From an uncultured Cohaesibacter sp. (GTDB taxonomy: Bacteria > Pseudomonadota > Alphaproteobacteria > Rhizobiales > Cohaesibacteraceae): a stretch of 64,000 nt of DNA. Shown here piece after piece: positions 1 through 9,506 of the stretch. Where the stretch lies: the NCBI RefSeq assembly GCF_963678225.1, contig NZ_OY782764.1:891001-955000 (forward strand), written 5' to 3'. Below the pieces are notes generated by a model that saw only the letters and a program-made list of their open reading frames with translations, was not told the origin of the DNA and searched no databases. Position 1 is the first letter of the stretch. Each line of letters starts with the position of its first letter. Position numbers and translations under genes: made by a program.

Positions 1-938
1 CCCCAGGGACCGTCTGCGCCCGCATCCAGTTGCATCTGGCTGCGACGCTGGGAAGCACCGAGCGTCCCGCCACCACTTACCTTGAGAGGGCTCTGTCCGC
101 CATACCATTCAGACTGCAGCGACTGCAGCGCATCGATCCGGTTCTGCGTATCCGGGTGGGTGGAGAAGAGATTATCCATCTTCTGCCCCGATAGCGGATT
201 GATAATAAACATATGGGCCGTTTCAGGATGCTGTTCCGCGGTTACGTTGGCCGTGCGACCCGCCGCATTGGCAATCTTGGCCAGCGCTGTGGCCAGCCAC
301 ATGGGCTGACCGCAAATTTCCGCACCGGTCTTATCGGCCGCATATTCCCGCGTCCGGCTGATGGCCATCTGCACGATGGACGCTGCCAGCGGAGCCAAAA
401 TCATGATGGCAATCGTACCGATGATACCGCCCCTTTCCCTGCTACCGCCAAAGAACATCGCAAAGTTGGCAAGCATGGAAATGGCACCCGCAAAGGTCGC
501 CGTCACGGTCATGGTCAGAATGTCGTAATTCTTGATATGCGCCAGCTCATGGGCCATCACTCCAGCCACCTCTTCATAGGTCAGCCGGTTGAGCAGGCCT
601 GTCGAGGCAGCAACAGCGGCATGCTGCGGACTGCGTCCGGTGGCGAACGCATTGGGCTGATCGGAATTGATGACATACACCTTGGGCATGGGCAGCCCGG
701 CTGACTGGGCCAGCTTCTGCACAATCTCGTAATATTCAGGAGCCGTACGCGCATCCACCTCCATGGCGTTGTGCATGCGCAGCACCATCTTGTCCGAATT
801 CCAGTAGCTGAACACATTCATGCCCAGCGCAAAGATGAAGGCAATCATCATGCCTCCCGAGCCACCGAGCAAATAGCCGATGGCCATGAACAGGCCCGTC
901 ATGGCGGCCAGCAATAATGTGGTACGGAAGAAATTCAT
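1..938 (-). CDS. htpX: Protease HtpX (M48 family), C-terminus beyond window
   Basis: Integral inner-membrane zinc metalloprotease that takes part in quality control of membrane proteins. The frame is open from an ATG at 938 down to base 1, so about 312 codons are visible and the C-terminus lies outside the window. Two hydrophobic segments lie in the first 45 residues, followed by the zinc motif H130-E-L-A-H134. A further hydrophobic stretch follows near residues 145-165. The order of elements (two N-terminal membrane segments, HExxH, then a membrane hairpin) is that of HtpX. It is divergent from the DUF1674 gene at 1048. The visible length already slightly exceeds the family's usual 280-300 residues, so only a short tail is missing. 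Confidence 0.95.
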   Translation of the reverse strand, partial: MNFFRTTLLLAAMTGLFMAIGYLLGGSGGMMIAFIFALGMNVFSYWNSDKMVLRMHNAMEVDARTAPEYYEIVQKLAQSAGLPMPKVYVINSDQPNAFATGRSPQHAAVAASTGLLNRLTYEEVAGVMAHELAHIKNYDILTMTVTATFAGAISMLANFAMFFGGSRERGGIIGTIAIMILAPLAASIVQMAISRTREYAADKTGAEICGQPMWLATALAKIANAAGRTANVTAEQHPETAHMFIINPLSGQKMDNLFSTHPDTQNRIDALQSLQSEWYGGQSPLKVSGGGTLGASQRRSQMQLDAGADGPW

Positions 939-1047
939 GCCAAATCTATCCTTCTTTATGGCGCACAGCGATTGGATCGCATTATAATATCCTATATGGT
1001 GCCGCACGAGACCCATTTTCAAGATAGGAAAGCAAGGGAGCAAATTT

Positions 1048-1344
1048 ATGGCAGACGAAGCCCCGAAAAGACAGACCGTTGATGTCGACTCCCCTCAGTT
1101 CAAGAGCACGGAAGAACGCGTCGCCGATACTGCCAAGCCTAAAGAAGAGCCAAGACCACGCCGCAAATTCGAGGATCTGCCCCCCGCAGCCCAGCGCGCG
1201 CTCATGGAAGCGGAACAGCGCCGCAAGGAACGCGATGCGCTGAAGGTAAGCGCAGAGCGACCAAAAGAACTCAATGGACGCGGTGGTCTCGATCCATCAC
1301 GCTATGATGATTATGAAATCGACGGTCGTGCCATCGATTTTTGA
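1048..1344 (+). CDS. DUF1674 protein, succinate dehydrogenase assembly factor 4-like
   Basis: Small soluble protein of 98 residues. The first 40 residues are charged and probably disordered. The last 20 or so carry the DUF1674/SdhAF4 signature, with [12 protein letters not shown] and a C-terminal RAIDF. In mitochondria, members of this family help flavinated SdhA assemble into succinate dehydrogenase; in alphaproteobacteria that role is inferred. An AAGGGAG Shine-Dalgarno sequence lies a few bases before the ATG, and a good terminator follows at 1366-1404, so it looks monocistronic. An htpX neighbour for this family is common in Rhizobiales. Confidence 0.9.
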   Translation: MADEAPKRQTVDVDSPQFKSTEERVADTAKPKEEPRPRRKFEDLPPAAQRALMEAEQRRKERDALKVSAERPKELNGRGGLDPSRYDDYEIDGRAIDF

Positions 1345-1365
1345 TACGATCACAAAGCAATCAAC

Positions 1366-1404
1366 AAAAGGGCGAACGGCTTGGCCGCTCGCCCTTTTGG
1401 TTTT
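1366..1404 (+). terminator. Rho-independent terminator after the DUF1674 gene
   Basis: A 15-bp stem with one mismatch (arms 1366-1380 and 1384-1398) and a 3-nt loop is followed by GG and TTTT. The A-rich left arm means it could also end the leftward gene that stops at 1430. Confidence 0.85.
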
Positions 1405-1429
1405 CATTCCGACACAAAGATCAGATCAA

Positions 1430-2458
1430 TCACAGATCGGATGATTTCTTCCAGATATTGATGTCCTCATCCTGCGCATAAAGATCAATCTCAGCCAGTT
1501 CTTCCGCTGTGAAATCGAGATTTTCAACCGCGCCTACGCAATCAACGATCTGCGACGCACGAGACGCCCCGATCAGCGCCGTGGTGATGCCCTCATCGCG
1601 CAACACCCACGCAATCGCCATCTGTGCCAACGTCTGACCGCGACGAGCGGCAATCTCGTTGAGCTTCTTGAGATGCTCGACAGCGCGTTCCGTGATCATT
1701 TCCTTCTTGAGGAAGCGACCCGAAGCAGCACGCGAATCAGCCGGAATGCCGTTAAGATACTTGTTGGACAACATGCCCTGAGCCAATGGCGTAAAGGCAA
1801 TCGAGCCCACACCAAGCTCCTTGAGTGTATCCTTCAGTCCATCGCGTTCAACCCAACGATTGAGCATATTGTAGCTCGGCTGGTGGATAAGGCATGGCGT
1901 ACCGAGCTCATCAAGAATCTTGACCGCTTCCCGCGTACGCTGGGAATTGTAGGACGAAATGCCCACATAGAGCGCCTTGCCCTGACGCACCAGCGTATCA
2001 AGCGCCCCCATGGTTTCTTCCAGAGGCGTGTTGGGGTCGAAGCGGTGGGAATAAAAAATATCGACATAGTCGAGCCCCATGCGCTTCAAGGATTGATCGC
2101 AAGACGCGATCAGATATTTCCGGCTACCCCATTCCCCATAAGGCCCAGGCCACATGTCATAGCCCGCCTTTGAAGAAATGATCATTTCATCGCGATAGGG
2201 TTTGAAGTCGGTCTTGAGAATGTCACCGAAGGCTTCTTCGGCAGCGCCAGCAGGAGGGCCATAATTGTTGGCCAGATCGAAGTGAGTAATGCCCAGATCG
2301 AATGCGGTCCGACACATTTCCTGCTTGGTGAAATGCGGAGTGTCATAGCCAAAGTTGTTCCAGAGCCCAAGCGAAACCGCAGGCAATTTAAGCCCCGACT
2401 TGCCACACCGACGGTAAGGCATGGTGTCGTAGCGTTTATCAGATGCAGTATAAGTCAT
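1430..2458 (-). CDS. gpr: L-glyceraldehyde 3-phosphate reductase (aldo/keto reductase)
   Basis: NADPH-dependent cytosolic aldo/keto reductase of 342 residues that closely resembles E. coli YghZ/Gpr, which detoxifies L-glyceraldehyde 3-phosphate and methylglyoxal-like aldehydes. Shared blocks include YRRCGKSGLKLPA near the N-terminus, DLANNYGPP around the catalytic Tyr, SSKAGYDMWPGPYG, YVDIFYSHR, and a C-terminal ending on the Ser-Ser-Asp pattern of YghZ. The start chosen is the ATG at 2458, preceded by GGAGGGAAG. A longer frame reaching 2530 has no comparable ribosome site and no homologous sequence. It is divergent from the EamA gene at 2588. Confidence 0.93.
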   Translation of the reverse strand: MTYTASDKRYDTMPYRRCGKSGLKLPAVSLGLWNNFGYDTPHFTKQEMCRTAFDLGITHFDLANNYGPPAGAAEEAFGDILKTDFKPYRDEMIISSKAGYDMWPGPYGEWGSRKYLIASCDQSLKRMGLDYVDIFYSHRFDPNTPLEETMGALDTLVRQGKALYVGISSYNSQRTREAVKILDELGTPCLIHQPSYNMLNRWVERDGLKDTLKELGVGSIAFTPLAQGMLSNKYLNGIPADSRAASGRFLKKEMITERAVEHLKKLNEIAARRGQTLAQMAIAWVLRDEGITTALIGASRASQIVDCVGAVENLDFTAEELAEIDLYAQDEDINIWKKSSDL

Positions 2459-2587
2459 ATCTTCCCTCCAACGTTCAAACCTTATTGCACCACCCCGATT
2501 TGGCACTTGCCAAAGCACGGGCGAGGTCACAAAATTTCACTCTTTCAAAATCGAATCCATTCGTCCTCCGGCGAGCACGAGGAAACA

Positions 2588-3022
2588 ATGCGGAATCTAA
2601 TCCTTTCATGGCAGTTCTGGGCCGTTCTTTCGGCCTGCTTTGCTGCATTGACGGCCATTTTTGCCAAGGTGGGCGTATCGGGCATTGGGTCGGATTTCGC
2701 AACCTTCATACGCACAATCGTTATTCTGCTTGCTCTGGCCGCCATGCTCAGCGCGACAGGCGGCTGGGACAGCCTTTCCAGCCTATCGTCAAAATCAATT
2801 CTCTTTCTGGTCCTTTCCGGTCTGGCCACAGGCGCATCATGGATTTGCTATTTCCGCGCCCTCAAAATCGGACAGGCCTCTCAGGTTGCCCCCATAGACA
2901 AAATGAGCGTTGTGCTCGTTGCCATCTTCGGCGCCATCTTCCTTGGCGAACAGCTCTCCCTTGGTGGCTGGCTCGGCGTTGGCTTCATCGCCACAGGAGC
3001 CGTGCTCGTTGCCCTTTTCTAA
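2588..3022 (+). CDS. EamA-family transporter, half-size
   Basis: Inner-membrane protein of 144 residues with four to five hydrophobic helices. This is one EamA/DMT repeat rather than the usual ten-helix double repeat. The sequence has the family's small-residue-rich helices, a central GASWICYFRALKIG block, and the SVVLVAIFGAIFLGE pattern typical of a DMT repeat end. Such half-size members presumably act as dimers. The substrate cannot be read from the sequence. A GAGGAA ribosome site precedes the ATG. Its stop is 9 bp from the end of the convergent DUF1989 gene, and no clear terminator separates them. Confidence 0.85.
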   Translation: MRNLILSWQFWAVLSACFAALTAIFAKVGVSGIGSDFATFIRTIVILLALAAMLSATGGWDSLSSLSSKSILFLVLSGLATGASWICYFRALKIGQASQVAPIDKMSVVLVAIFGAIFLGEQLSLGGWLGVGFIATGAVLVALF

Positions 3023-3031
3023 GCTCAACCT

Positions 3032-3883
3032 TTAACAGCCGTGACTGCCATCATAAGCATTCACAGCGGGGCTTTGCCAGCCCTCCAGACTTCCCGCAAC
3101 AGGCTTATAAACTTCCATCTTCAAGGGATAGCATTGTGCCGCATCGCTGGAATGTTCAGATGAGCAATCCCCGCCCGGACAAGCGCTCTGTACTGCCAAG
3201 AGATCAATCTCGGCAAACAGCCCCAGAGTGTCGCCGGGCCGCACCGGGCTGGCCTTCATGAAATATTGCCCCGTATCCCGCGTAAAGCCGGTGCACATGA
3301 AGACATTGAGCACATCATGTACATATTTCTCCGCTTCAGGCAGGCTGAGCTCGCGCGCCCGCGCCAAAGCGCGCGTCAGGTTCGAGTGGCAACAATAGTG
3401 ATAATCCACCCCGTTGAGAACACGCCCCGTATAGGGATCACAGCGCGTACCAATCACGTCATGCACCGAGCCGCCATATTCATCGATGCCATACCATGCC
3501 AGCGTGTCTTCCATAACGGTCGCCATCGGCCGCATATAGGGAAAGCTCGACCAGAGCTGATCGCCAATGCTCACATGAGTTCCATGCAGCGCGCGAGTCT
3601 TGCCTGAATAAAAACGCTCGTCGAGATTGGCGCTGTTGAAGAGATCAAGATCCCCCACCTGCGGCCCTTCCGGACAGATGATACGCAGCAGATGCCCTGC
3701 AGGCACCTCAATGCTGGCCGCATCTCGCGCCGGAATGATGACTTCATCAATCTTCTCGGCCCCCGCAAAAGCAGCCTGATAAAGCCCGATATCCGGCTTG
3801 GGCAAGGTCTCGGTCGGATAACAAATAACGGGTTTGATCGCGCGACGCGCATCCGCATCAGCAGGAAGAACGATGTTGGACAT
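3032..3883 (-). CDS. DUF1989 (urea carboxylase-associated family) protein
   Basis: Cytosolic protein of 283 residues belonging to DUF1989, the family often encoded beside urea carboxylase/guanidine carboxylase or aminomethyltransferase-like genes. Seen here are the conserved PAGHLLRI start of the domain, QVGDLDLFN, a central His/Cys-rich HYCCHSNL segment and DLLAVQSACPGGD near the C-terminus. The Cys/His clusters suggest metal binding, but no reaction is established. Here it stands without urea carboxylase genes. The start at 3883 is taken from homology (MSNIVLP). The longer frame to 3949 has no support, and the Shine-Dalgarno sequence is weak either way. Confidence 0.85.
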   Translation of the reverse strand: MSNIVLPADADARRAIKPVICYPTETLPKPDIGLYQAAFAGAEKIDEVIIPARDAASIEVPAGHLLRIICPEGPQVGDLDLFNSANLDERFYSGKTRALHGTHVSIGDQLWSSFPYMRPMATVMEDTLAWYGIDEYGGSVHDVIGTRCDPYTGRVLNGVDYHYCCHSNLTRALARARELSLPEAEKYVHDVLNVFMCTGFTRDTGQYFMKASPVRPGDTLGLFAEIDLLAVQSACPGGDCSSEHSSDAAQCYPLKMEVYKPVAGSLEGWQSPAVNAYDGSHGC

Positions 3884-3950
3884 TGGGAAACTCGATTTGG
3901 AAGGATTTTCTTTTTTATCAGTCTGACAGAAAAGCGGCAACCAGCGCAAG

Positions 3951-3978
3951 AAAAAACCCGGCGCGCAGTGGCGCCGGG
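3951..3978 (-). terminator. Rho-independent terminator (leftward)
   Basis: A perfect 8-bp GC stem (3957-3964 with 3971-3978) with a 6-nt loop. Read leftward it is followed by TTTTTT. It lies just after the stop of the GNAT gene and ends that transcript before the DUF1989 gene. Confidence 0.85.
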
Positions 3979-3986
3979 CTGTTTCT

Positions 3987-4418
3987 TTAAACTGTCACCT
4001 CATAGGTGAGCTGTAACAACGGAAAACCCGAATGCGGGTCGCTCACCTGCTTATCGCCGGTGAAGCCATAGGCTGCGTAAAAGCGCCGTCCGATGGCATT
4101 GTCGACAAACACCTCAACCGTCAAGGATCCCTTCTCTGCCACAGCCTTATCGACGAGCGCCCGCCCTATGCCCTCGCCATGATGAGAGGGGTCGACAAAC
4201 AGTCCGCCGATATAGTCGTCGATCAGTCCGATAAAGCCGACAATTGCGCCATTGCGCACAAAGACCCATGTCTCGGCTTGCGGGAGATAGACCTCTCGGG
4301 TCAACCGCTCGGCCTTGATCATAAAATCGGCAGGAAGAAAGGAATGCGCCAGCTCGCTGGCAGATTGCCAGATGGCAATCACGGCGTCGGTGTCTTCAGA
4401 TGTAAATGACCGGATCAT
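3987..4418 (-). CDS. GNAT-family N-acetyltransferase (YjaB-like)
   Basis: Acetyl-CoA-dependent acetyltransferase of 143 residues with a single GNAT domain. Visible are the acetyl-CoA loop HHGEGIGRALV (Q/RxxGxG/A type), a preceding GLFVDP strand, and a C-terminal RRFYAAYGF followed by a PLLQLTYE end. The overall order matches E. coli YjaB. The acceptor substrate is unknown. The start at 4418 (MIRSFTSED) is the homologous one, and a longer frame to 4469 is possible but unsupported. It is monocistronic, with a terminator directly after it. Confidence 0.85.
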   Translation of the reverse strand: MIRSFTSEDTDAVIAIWQSASELAHSFLPADFMIKAERLTREVYLPQAETWVFVRNGAIVGFIGLIDDYIGGLFVDPSHHGEGIGRALVDKAVAEKGSLTVEVFVDNAIGRRFYAAYGFTGDKQVSDPHSGFPLLQLTYEVTV

Positions 4419-4642
4419 GATGTGATATCCAGTTTTCGCCCGGAAAGGCTGGTGCCGTTCCGGTTTCATTGCCTCGCTAAAAATGGTCGCACAAACAGCG
4501 GCCGCTGGCGCAACGCGCCGCAGGTCTCACACGGTTCATGCAATTGGAAGCATCTGCGGCTTCCCTTTTCAGCGGGACATCAAAACTCCTCTATCCATCA
4601 ACATATCCTGGATAAGCGCCCCCACTTTCACAGTCAAGCAAG

Positions 4643-4676
4643 CAAAAAGCCCGACGCTCTTTCGAACGCCGGGCTC
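4643..4676 (-). terminator. Rho-independent terminator of acnB (leftward)
   Basis: An AGCCCG...CGGGCT stem with inner pairs around 4648-4675. Read leftward it is followed by a run of five T. It lies about 45 bp after the acnB stop. Confidence 0.75.
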
Positions 4677-4717
4677 TTAATTCGTTATCAAGAAGAGCAA
4701 AGCTCAGCCGATTGATC

Positions 4718-7510
4718 TTAGAAATGCACGGACCGTGTGGTTCCCGGTATCTCCTTCGGAGGAGCAAACTTGGTCAGGTCGATGCCTTCAACCGCAGTCT
4801 TGTATTCCTCAAGGGTTGGCGTACGGCCAAGGATTGCAGAGAGAACAACAACCGGCGTAGAGGCCAGCAGGGATTCCCCCCTCTTCTCTTCGCTGTCTTC
4901 CACAACACGACCCTGGAAGAGGCGTGTGGAGGTCGCCAGAACGGTATCGCCCTTCTCGGCTTTCTCCTGGTTACCCATACAGAGGTTACAGCCCGGACGC
5001 TCCAGATAGAGAATATTCTCATACTCGGTTCGAGCTGTGCCCTTTGGCGCCAGGTCATCAAACTCGAAACCGGAATATTTCTGAAGAACGTCCCAGTCGC
5101 CTTCTTCTTTCAGCTCATCGATGATGTTGTAGGTCGGCGCGGCAACAACCAGTGGCGCCTTGAACTCGACCTTGCCTTTGGCTGCTTCAAGGTTGCGCAG
5201 CATCTTGGCCACGATCTTGATATCGCCCTTATGCACCATGCAAGACCCGACGAAGCCCAGATCAACCTTCTTCTCCGCATGATAATAGGAGATTGGACGG
5301 ATCGTATCATGGGTGTAACGCTTGGAAACATCGGCGTTGTTGACATCCGGATCGGCAATCATTGGCTCGACGATCTCGTCCAGATCAACCACGACTTCAG
5401 CGAAATATTGCGCATTGTCATCAGGACGCAAAGCCGGTTTCTCGCCAGACTTGATTTCGTCGATGCGCTTGTTCGCCTTGTCGATCAGACCCTGCAGAAC
5501 CTTCTTCTCATTGTCCATGCCCTTGTCGATCATTCCCTGAATGCGGCTCTTGGCCAGCTCAAGCGACCCGATCAAGGTTTCATCGTTGGAGATACAGATA
5601 GAAGCCTTGGCCTTCATTTCTGCAGTCCAATCGGTGAAGGTGAAGGCCTGGTCTGCCAACAGCGTGCCGATATGCACTTCAATCACGCGCCCCTGGAAGA
5701 CGTTGTCCCCATGCTGCTTGAGCATCTGAGCCTGGGTTGCGTGCACCACATCGCGGAAGTCCATGTGATCGGCCATCTTGCCCTTGAAGGTCACCTTGAC
5801 GGATTCCGGAATAGGCATGGAGGCTTCGCCCGTGGCCAGAGCCAATGCAACGGTGCCTGAGTCGGCCCCGAAAGCAACGCCCTTTGACATACGGGTATGA
5901 CTGTCGCCACCGATAATGATGTCCCAGTCATCCACGGTCAGATCGTTCAGCATCTTATGGATCACGTCCGTCAGTGGCGGATAGACATCTTTCGGGTCAC
6001 GACCGGTGATGAGACCAAAGTCATTCATGAATTTCATGAGCCGCGGAATATTCGCCTGCGCCTTGAGATCCCAAACAGACGCCGTATGGCAACCAGACTG
6101 ATAGGCCCCGTCCAGCGTTGGCGAGATCACGGTTGCCGCCATGGCTTCCAGTTCCTGCGACGTCATCAGACCCGTAGTGTCCTGCGAGCCGACGATATTC
6201 ACCTTGACGCGCACGTCGGAACCAGCAAGCAGCGGCAGTTCGGAATTCACGCCCACAGCATTCTTGTTGAAGATTTTCTCTACAGCTGTCAGGCCCTGCC
6301 CTTCATTGGTCACTTCCTTGGGTGGAGCAAAGACGGTCGGCGCTTCAATACCAAGGGTTTCGGCAGCAAATGTCTGCAGCTTCTTGCCAAAGACAATCGC
6401 ATAGGAGCTGCCAGCCTTCATGAATTCAAGCTTCTGCGGCGTGAAGGATTTGGAAACATCCGTCAGCTCTTCAGAACCATCCTCATTATAAAGCTTCTTC
6501 TCTTTGGTGTTGATCTTGAGAACTGTGCCCGTCTCAACGGAGTATTTCTGCTCGAGAACAGGGTTGCCATCGTTATTGAGGATCGGTTTCCCATCCGGAT
6601 CAACCTTCTTGACCCAGTTTTTAAGGTCAAGGCCAATACCACCAGTCACATCGACCGTGGTCAGGAAAATCGGTGAAATACCGTTGGTGCCGGCAACCAC
6701 CGGAGCGAAATTGACGAAAGGCACATAAGGGCTGGCAGGCTTGCCGGTCCACAGCGCCACATTGTTAACGCCAGACATGCGCGAAGAGCCCACACCCATG
6801 GTGCCTTTTTCCGCCACAAGCATGACTCGTTTTTGCGGATGCTGCAGCTTCAGTGCTTCGATTTCCTTCTGCGCCTTTTCCGAGATCATGCATTTGCCAT
6901 GCAGTTCGCGGTCGGAGCGGGAATGGGCCTGATTGCCCGGAGACAGAAGGTCGGTGGAGATATCGCCTTCTGCGGCGACATAGGTGACCACTTCCACTTC
7001 TTCTTCCACGTCAGGAAGCTTGGTGAAGAATTCTGCCTTCGCATAGCTCTCCAGAACGTCTTTGGCAATCGCATTGCCAGCCTTGTAGGCGCTTTCGAGG
7101 CGTTCCATATCGGCTTCATACAGGAAGACCTGCATCTTCAGCACCTCGGCGGCCTGTTTGGCAATGGCGTCATCATCACCAAGGGCAAGATCGAGCAGAA
7201 CCTCGATCGACGGTCCACCCTTCATATGGGAGAGAAGCTCGAATGCATAAGTCGGAGTGATTTCCTCAACGACTTCATTGCCCAGAATGATCTCTTTAAG
7301 AAAGGCCGCTTTTGCCCCCGCTGCGCTCGTGGTCCCGGGCAGCGTATTATAGATGAAGTGATAGAGAGAATCTTTCCGGTGCTCGTTGCCGGTGTCCTTG
7401 ATCTGCGCAATAATCTCATTCAAGAGAGCGGCATCATCAATAGGCTTGGGGTGCAACCCTTGAATCTTGCGAGTTTCGATTTCGTCTAGATAGTCTGTAT
7501 ATAAGGTCAT
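4718..7510 (-). CDS. acnB: Aconitate hydratase B (long form)
   Basis: TCA-cycle enzyme that interconverts citrate and isocitrate; AcnB enzymes often also act on 2-methylisocitrate. It has 930 residues against about 865 in E. coli. The HEAT-like N-terminal region runs to about residue 160. It is followed by the swivelling domain with VGSSRMSG, the central region with VGSQDTTG and GGDSHTRMSKG, and the cluster cysteines in GSCMVHKG and the C-terminal GCNLCMGNQ. The extra length lies mainly in lysine-rich insertions in the swivel and central domains. That long form is the one I associate with Bacteroidetes rather than proteobacteria. It is divergent from ccmA and ends at its own terminator. Confidence 0.95.
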   Translation of the reverse strand: MTLYTDYLDEIETRKIQGLHPKPIDDAALLNEIIAQIKDTGNEHRKDSLYHFIYNTLPGTTSAAGAKAAFLKEIILGNEVVEEITPTYAFELLSHMKGGPSIEVLLDLALGDDDAIAKQAAEVLKMQVFLYEADMERLESAYKAGNAIAKDVLESYAKAEFFTKLPDVEEEVEVVTYVAAEGDISTDLLSPGNQAHSRSDRELHGKCMISEKAQKEIEALKLQHPQKRVMLVAEKGTMGVGSSRMSGVNNVALWTGKPASPYVPFVNFAPVVAGTNGISPIFLTTVDVTGGIGLDLKNWVKKVDPDGKPILNNDGNPVLEQKYSVETGTVLKINTKEKKLYNEDGSEELTDVSKSFTPQKLEFMKAGSSYAIVFGKKLQTFAAETLGIEAPTVFAPPKEVTNEGQGLTAVEKIFNKNAVGVNSELPLLAGSDVRVKVNIVGSQDTTGLMTSQELEAMAATVISPTLDGAYQSGCHTASVWDLKAQANIPRLMKFMNDFGLITGRDPKDVYPPLTDVIHKMLNDLTVDDWDIIIGGDSHTRMSKGVAFGADSGTVALALATGEASMPIPESVKVTFKGKMADHMDFRDVVHATQAQMLKQHGDNVFQGRVIEVHIGTLLADQAFTFTDWTAEMKAKASICISNDETLIGSLELAKSRIQGMIDKGMDNEKKVLQGLIDKANKRIDEIKSGEKPALRPDDNAQYFAEVVVDLDEIVEPMIADPDVNNADVSKRYTHDTIRPISYYHAEKKVDLGFVGSCMVHKGDIKIVAKMLRNLEAAKGKVEFKAPLVVAAPTYNIIDELKEEGDWDVLQKYSGFEFDDLAPKGTARTEYENILYLERPGCNLCMGNQEKAEKGDTVLATSTRLFQGRVVEDSEEKRGESLLASTPVVVLSAILGRTPTLEEYKTAVEGIDLTKFAPPKEIPGTTRSVHF

Positions 7511-7982
7511 ATCGGTCCCAGCTTATTCGTTAATGCTCTACCATTTTCTTCCCTTTAAACGTGGTGAGAAGAAAAAGGCATTTCAACTGCCGTCCTGAAT
7601 CAATGAGATCGACTTGCAATGCTTCGACAAAAGACCATTGCTCCAACGTCGATCATCACCTATTTGTGCAGATCATGCGCCCGAGCCAACAAAAGGGCAC
7701 ATGCAGTGCAATGATTGAAAGAAAATGCTCACGAGAAGATCGCGAAAAGCCGGTTTTCCGCCCAAAAAGAGCGCAACATTACCCGACCTCGCGAGAACCG
7801 CAGGCATCAAACAAGCCATTTTTAAGATCTTTTACTACTGATTGCTAGATAACCGATGGTCTTGACTGTGCTTTTTTATAGCTGGAATATGCAAAAGACA
7901 GGCTGGACAGCCCCAAGCAGGAAAATCCAGATAAAAGAATGAAATTCAAGGCAAGATTTGGTTTCCAATACAGATCCCAGCG
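7511..7982. other. Intergenic region between divergent acnB and ccmA
   Basis: These 472 bp separate two divergent genes and must hold both promoters. I see no convincing gene. A 95-codon frame on the + strand lacks a ribosome site and family resemblance. The ccmA-proximal 150 bp are clearly more AT-rich. No riboswitch or operator could be identified with confidence. Confidence 0.5.
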
Positions 7983-8672
7983 GTGAGTAACCAACCATTG
8001 ATTCTTCAAGAAGACACAAAGCTTTTAAGCGTTCATAATTTGGGATGTATCCGTGGAGGCCGTCCTGTCATCGAGAATATTTCCTTCGACCTGCCCGGAG
8101 GCAAGGCGCTTGTGGTGACCGGCCCGAACGGCATAGGAAAATCATCCCTGCTGCGCACATTGGCGGGCCTCATCAAGGCCCATGCCGGATCCATGACGCT
8201 TGAGGGGGCCGAGGACGACCTTTCCGTCGGCCAGCAAGCCCATTATTTCGGCCATGCCGACGCTATCAAGCCAGCCCTGTCTTGCAGGGAAAATCTCAAA
8301 TTCTGGCAGACCTATTATGGCCACCCGACCCGCAGTCCCTATCAGGCAATGATCGAAGTGGGGATCGAGGATCTCATCGACCTGCCTGCGGCCTATCTCT
8401 CCGCCGGTCAGCGCCGCCGTCTGTCGCTGGCGCGTCTGCTTGTCAGCTACCGCCCCCTCTGGCTGCTCGATGAACCGACCTCGGCGCTCGACAAGGCATC
8501 CGAACACAAGCTGGAGGTTCTGATGGCAGAGCATTTGATTGACGGCGGGCTGATCATTGCCGCCACCCATGCGCCTCTTGGACTGGTCGACCCGCTGCGC
8601 CTGCATCTTGACCGCAATCTGGCCAGCGAGCCCGCGCTTGATGACGCTTTGAGCGAACCAACCGCCCACTAG
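7983..8672 (+). CDS. ccmA: Heme exporter ATP-binding protein CcmA
   Basis: ATPase of the CcmABCD complex, which releases holo-CcmE during cytochrome c maturation at the inner membrane. The protein has 229 residues. Motifs in order are Walker A GPNGIGKSS, signature LSAGQRRRLSLARLL and Walker B LWLLDEPTSALD. The start is a GTG at 7983, because no in-frame ATG precedes the conserved N-terminal strand. It is the first gene of ccmABCDG. The gap to ccmB is 11 bp and holds AGGAG. Confidence 0.95.
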   Translation: MSNQPLILQEDTKLLSVHNLGCIRGGRPVIENISFDLPGGKALVVTGPNGIGKSSLLRTLAGLIKAHAGSMTLEGAEDDLSVGQQAHYFGHADAIKPALSCRENLKFWQTYYGHPTRSPYQAMIEVGIEDLIDLPAAYLSAGQRRRLSLARLLVSYRPLWLLDEPTSALDKASEHKLEVLMAEHLIDGGLIIAATHAPLGLVDPLRLHLDRNLASEPALDDALSEPTAH

Positions 8673-8683
8673 GAGAGCAGAAT

Positions 8684-9352
8684 ATGTCAGCCATGGGTGC
8701 CCTCTTTGCACGGGATCTGAAATTGTCCATCCGGATCGGCGGCGGTGCGCTCATGGGCGTGCTGTTTTTCCTAATCGTCGTCACCATCTTTCCCTTCGCC
8801 GTGGGGCCGGATCTCAATCTTCTTGCCCGCATCGGCCCGGCCATTCTATGGATCGGAGCCCTGCTGGCGACGCTGCTAAGCCTTGATCGTCTGTTTCAGG
8901 CAGATCAGGAAGACGGCACGCTGGATCTGCTGTTGCTTGGCGAACATCCGCTGGAGCTGGTGGTGCTGGTCAAATGCGCAGCTCAATGGATCTCCACCGG
9001 CCTGCCTCTGGTGGTCGCAACCCCGCTTCTATCGCTGTTTCTCAATGTGGAGCCGGTCGGCATTGCCGCCGTAACAGCCACCTTACTTGTCGGCACGCCA
9101 GCACTCACGCTCATTGGCGCGGTGGGAGCGGCCCTGACGGTGATCCTGCGCCGCGGCGGTTTGCTGCTATCGATCCTCATTTTGCCGCTGACGATCCCGG
9201 TGCTGATCTTTGGTGTCAGCGCATCCCTTGGCGCGGTTACAGATCCCGCACCCTTTGATACGCCATTCTACATTCTGTGCGGCCTATCGCTTCTCTATCT
9301 GGTAATCGGCCCCATAGCCGCCGCAGCCGCCTTGAGGAGTTCGCAGGAATAG
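8684..9352 (+). CDS. ccmB: Heme exporter membrane protein CcmB
   Basis: Membrane subunit of the CcmABCD complex for cytochrome c biogenesis. The protein has 222 residues with six predicted transmembrane helices, a short cytoplasmic N-terminus (ALFARDLKLSIR) typical of CcmB, and the acidic loop LFQADQEDGTLDLLLL after the second helix, which contacts CcmA. AGGAGAG lies just before the ATG. About 150 bp separate it from ccmC. Confidence 0.95.
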   Translation: MSAMGALFARDLKLSIRIGGGALMGVLFFLIVVTIFPFAVGPDLNLLARIGPAILWIGALLATLLSLDRLFQADQEDGTLDLLLLGEHPLELVVLVKCAAQWISTGLPLVVATPLLSLFLNVEPVGIAAVTATLLVGTPALTLIGAVGAALTVILRRGGLLLSILILPLTIPVLIFGVSASLGAVTDPAPFDTPFYILCGLSLLYLVIGPIAAAAALRSSQE

Positions 9353-9506
9353 CAGAAAGTCGGCGCGCAAAAGCGGCTTTGTTACAAAATCGTAATTCGC
9401 GCGCCTTTCATCTCGTGATATTTGTCTAGAAACCCGGCGCGCTTTTCGGCGACCAACCGAACAAGCCGCCCCCTTCGCGGGGCTCGACCAGACCGCAGGA
9501 CGCTTG

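Noticed and set aside
4712-5860. 382-codon frame antisense to acnB
   Set aside because: Shadow of a strongly coding gene; rich in His/Arg/Gln as expected of a complementary frame.
7561-7848. 95-codon + strand frame between acnB and ccmA
   Set aside because: No ribosome site, no family resemblance and mixed composition; it lies in a region that must hold two promoters.
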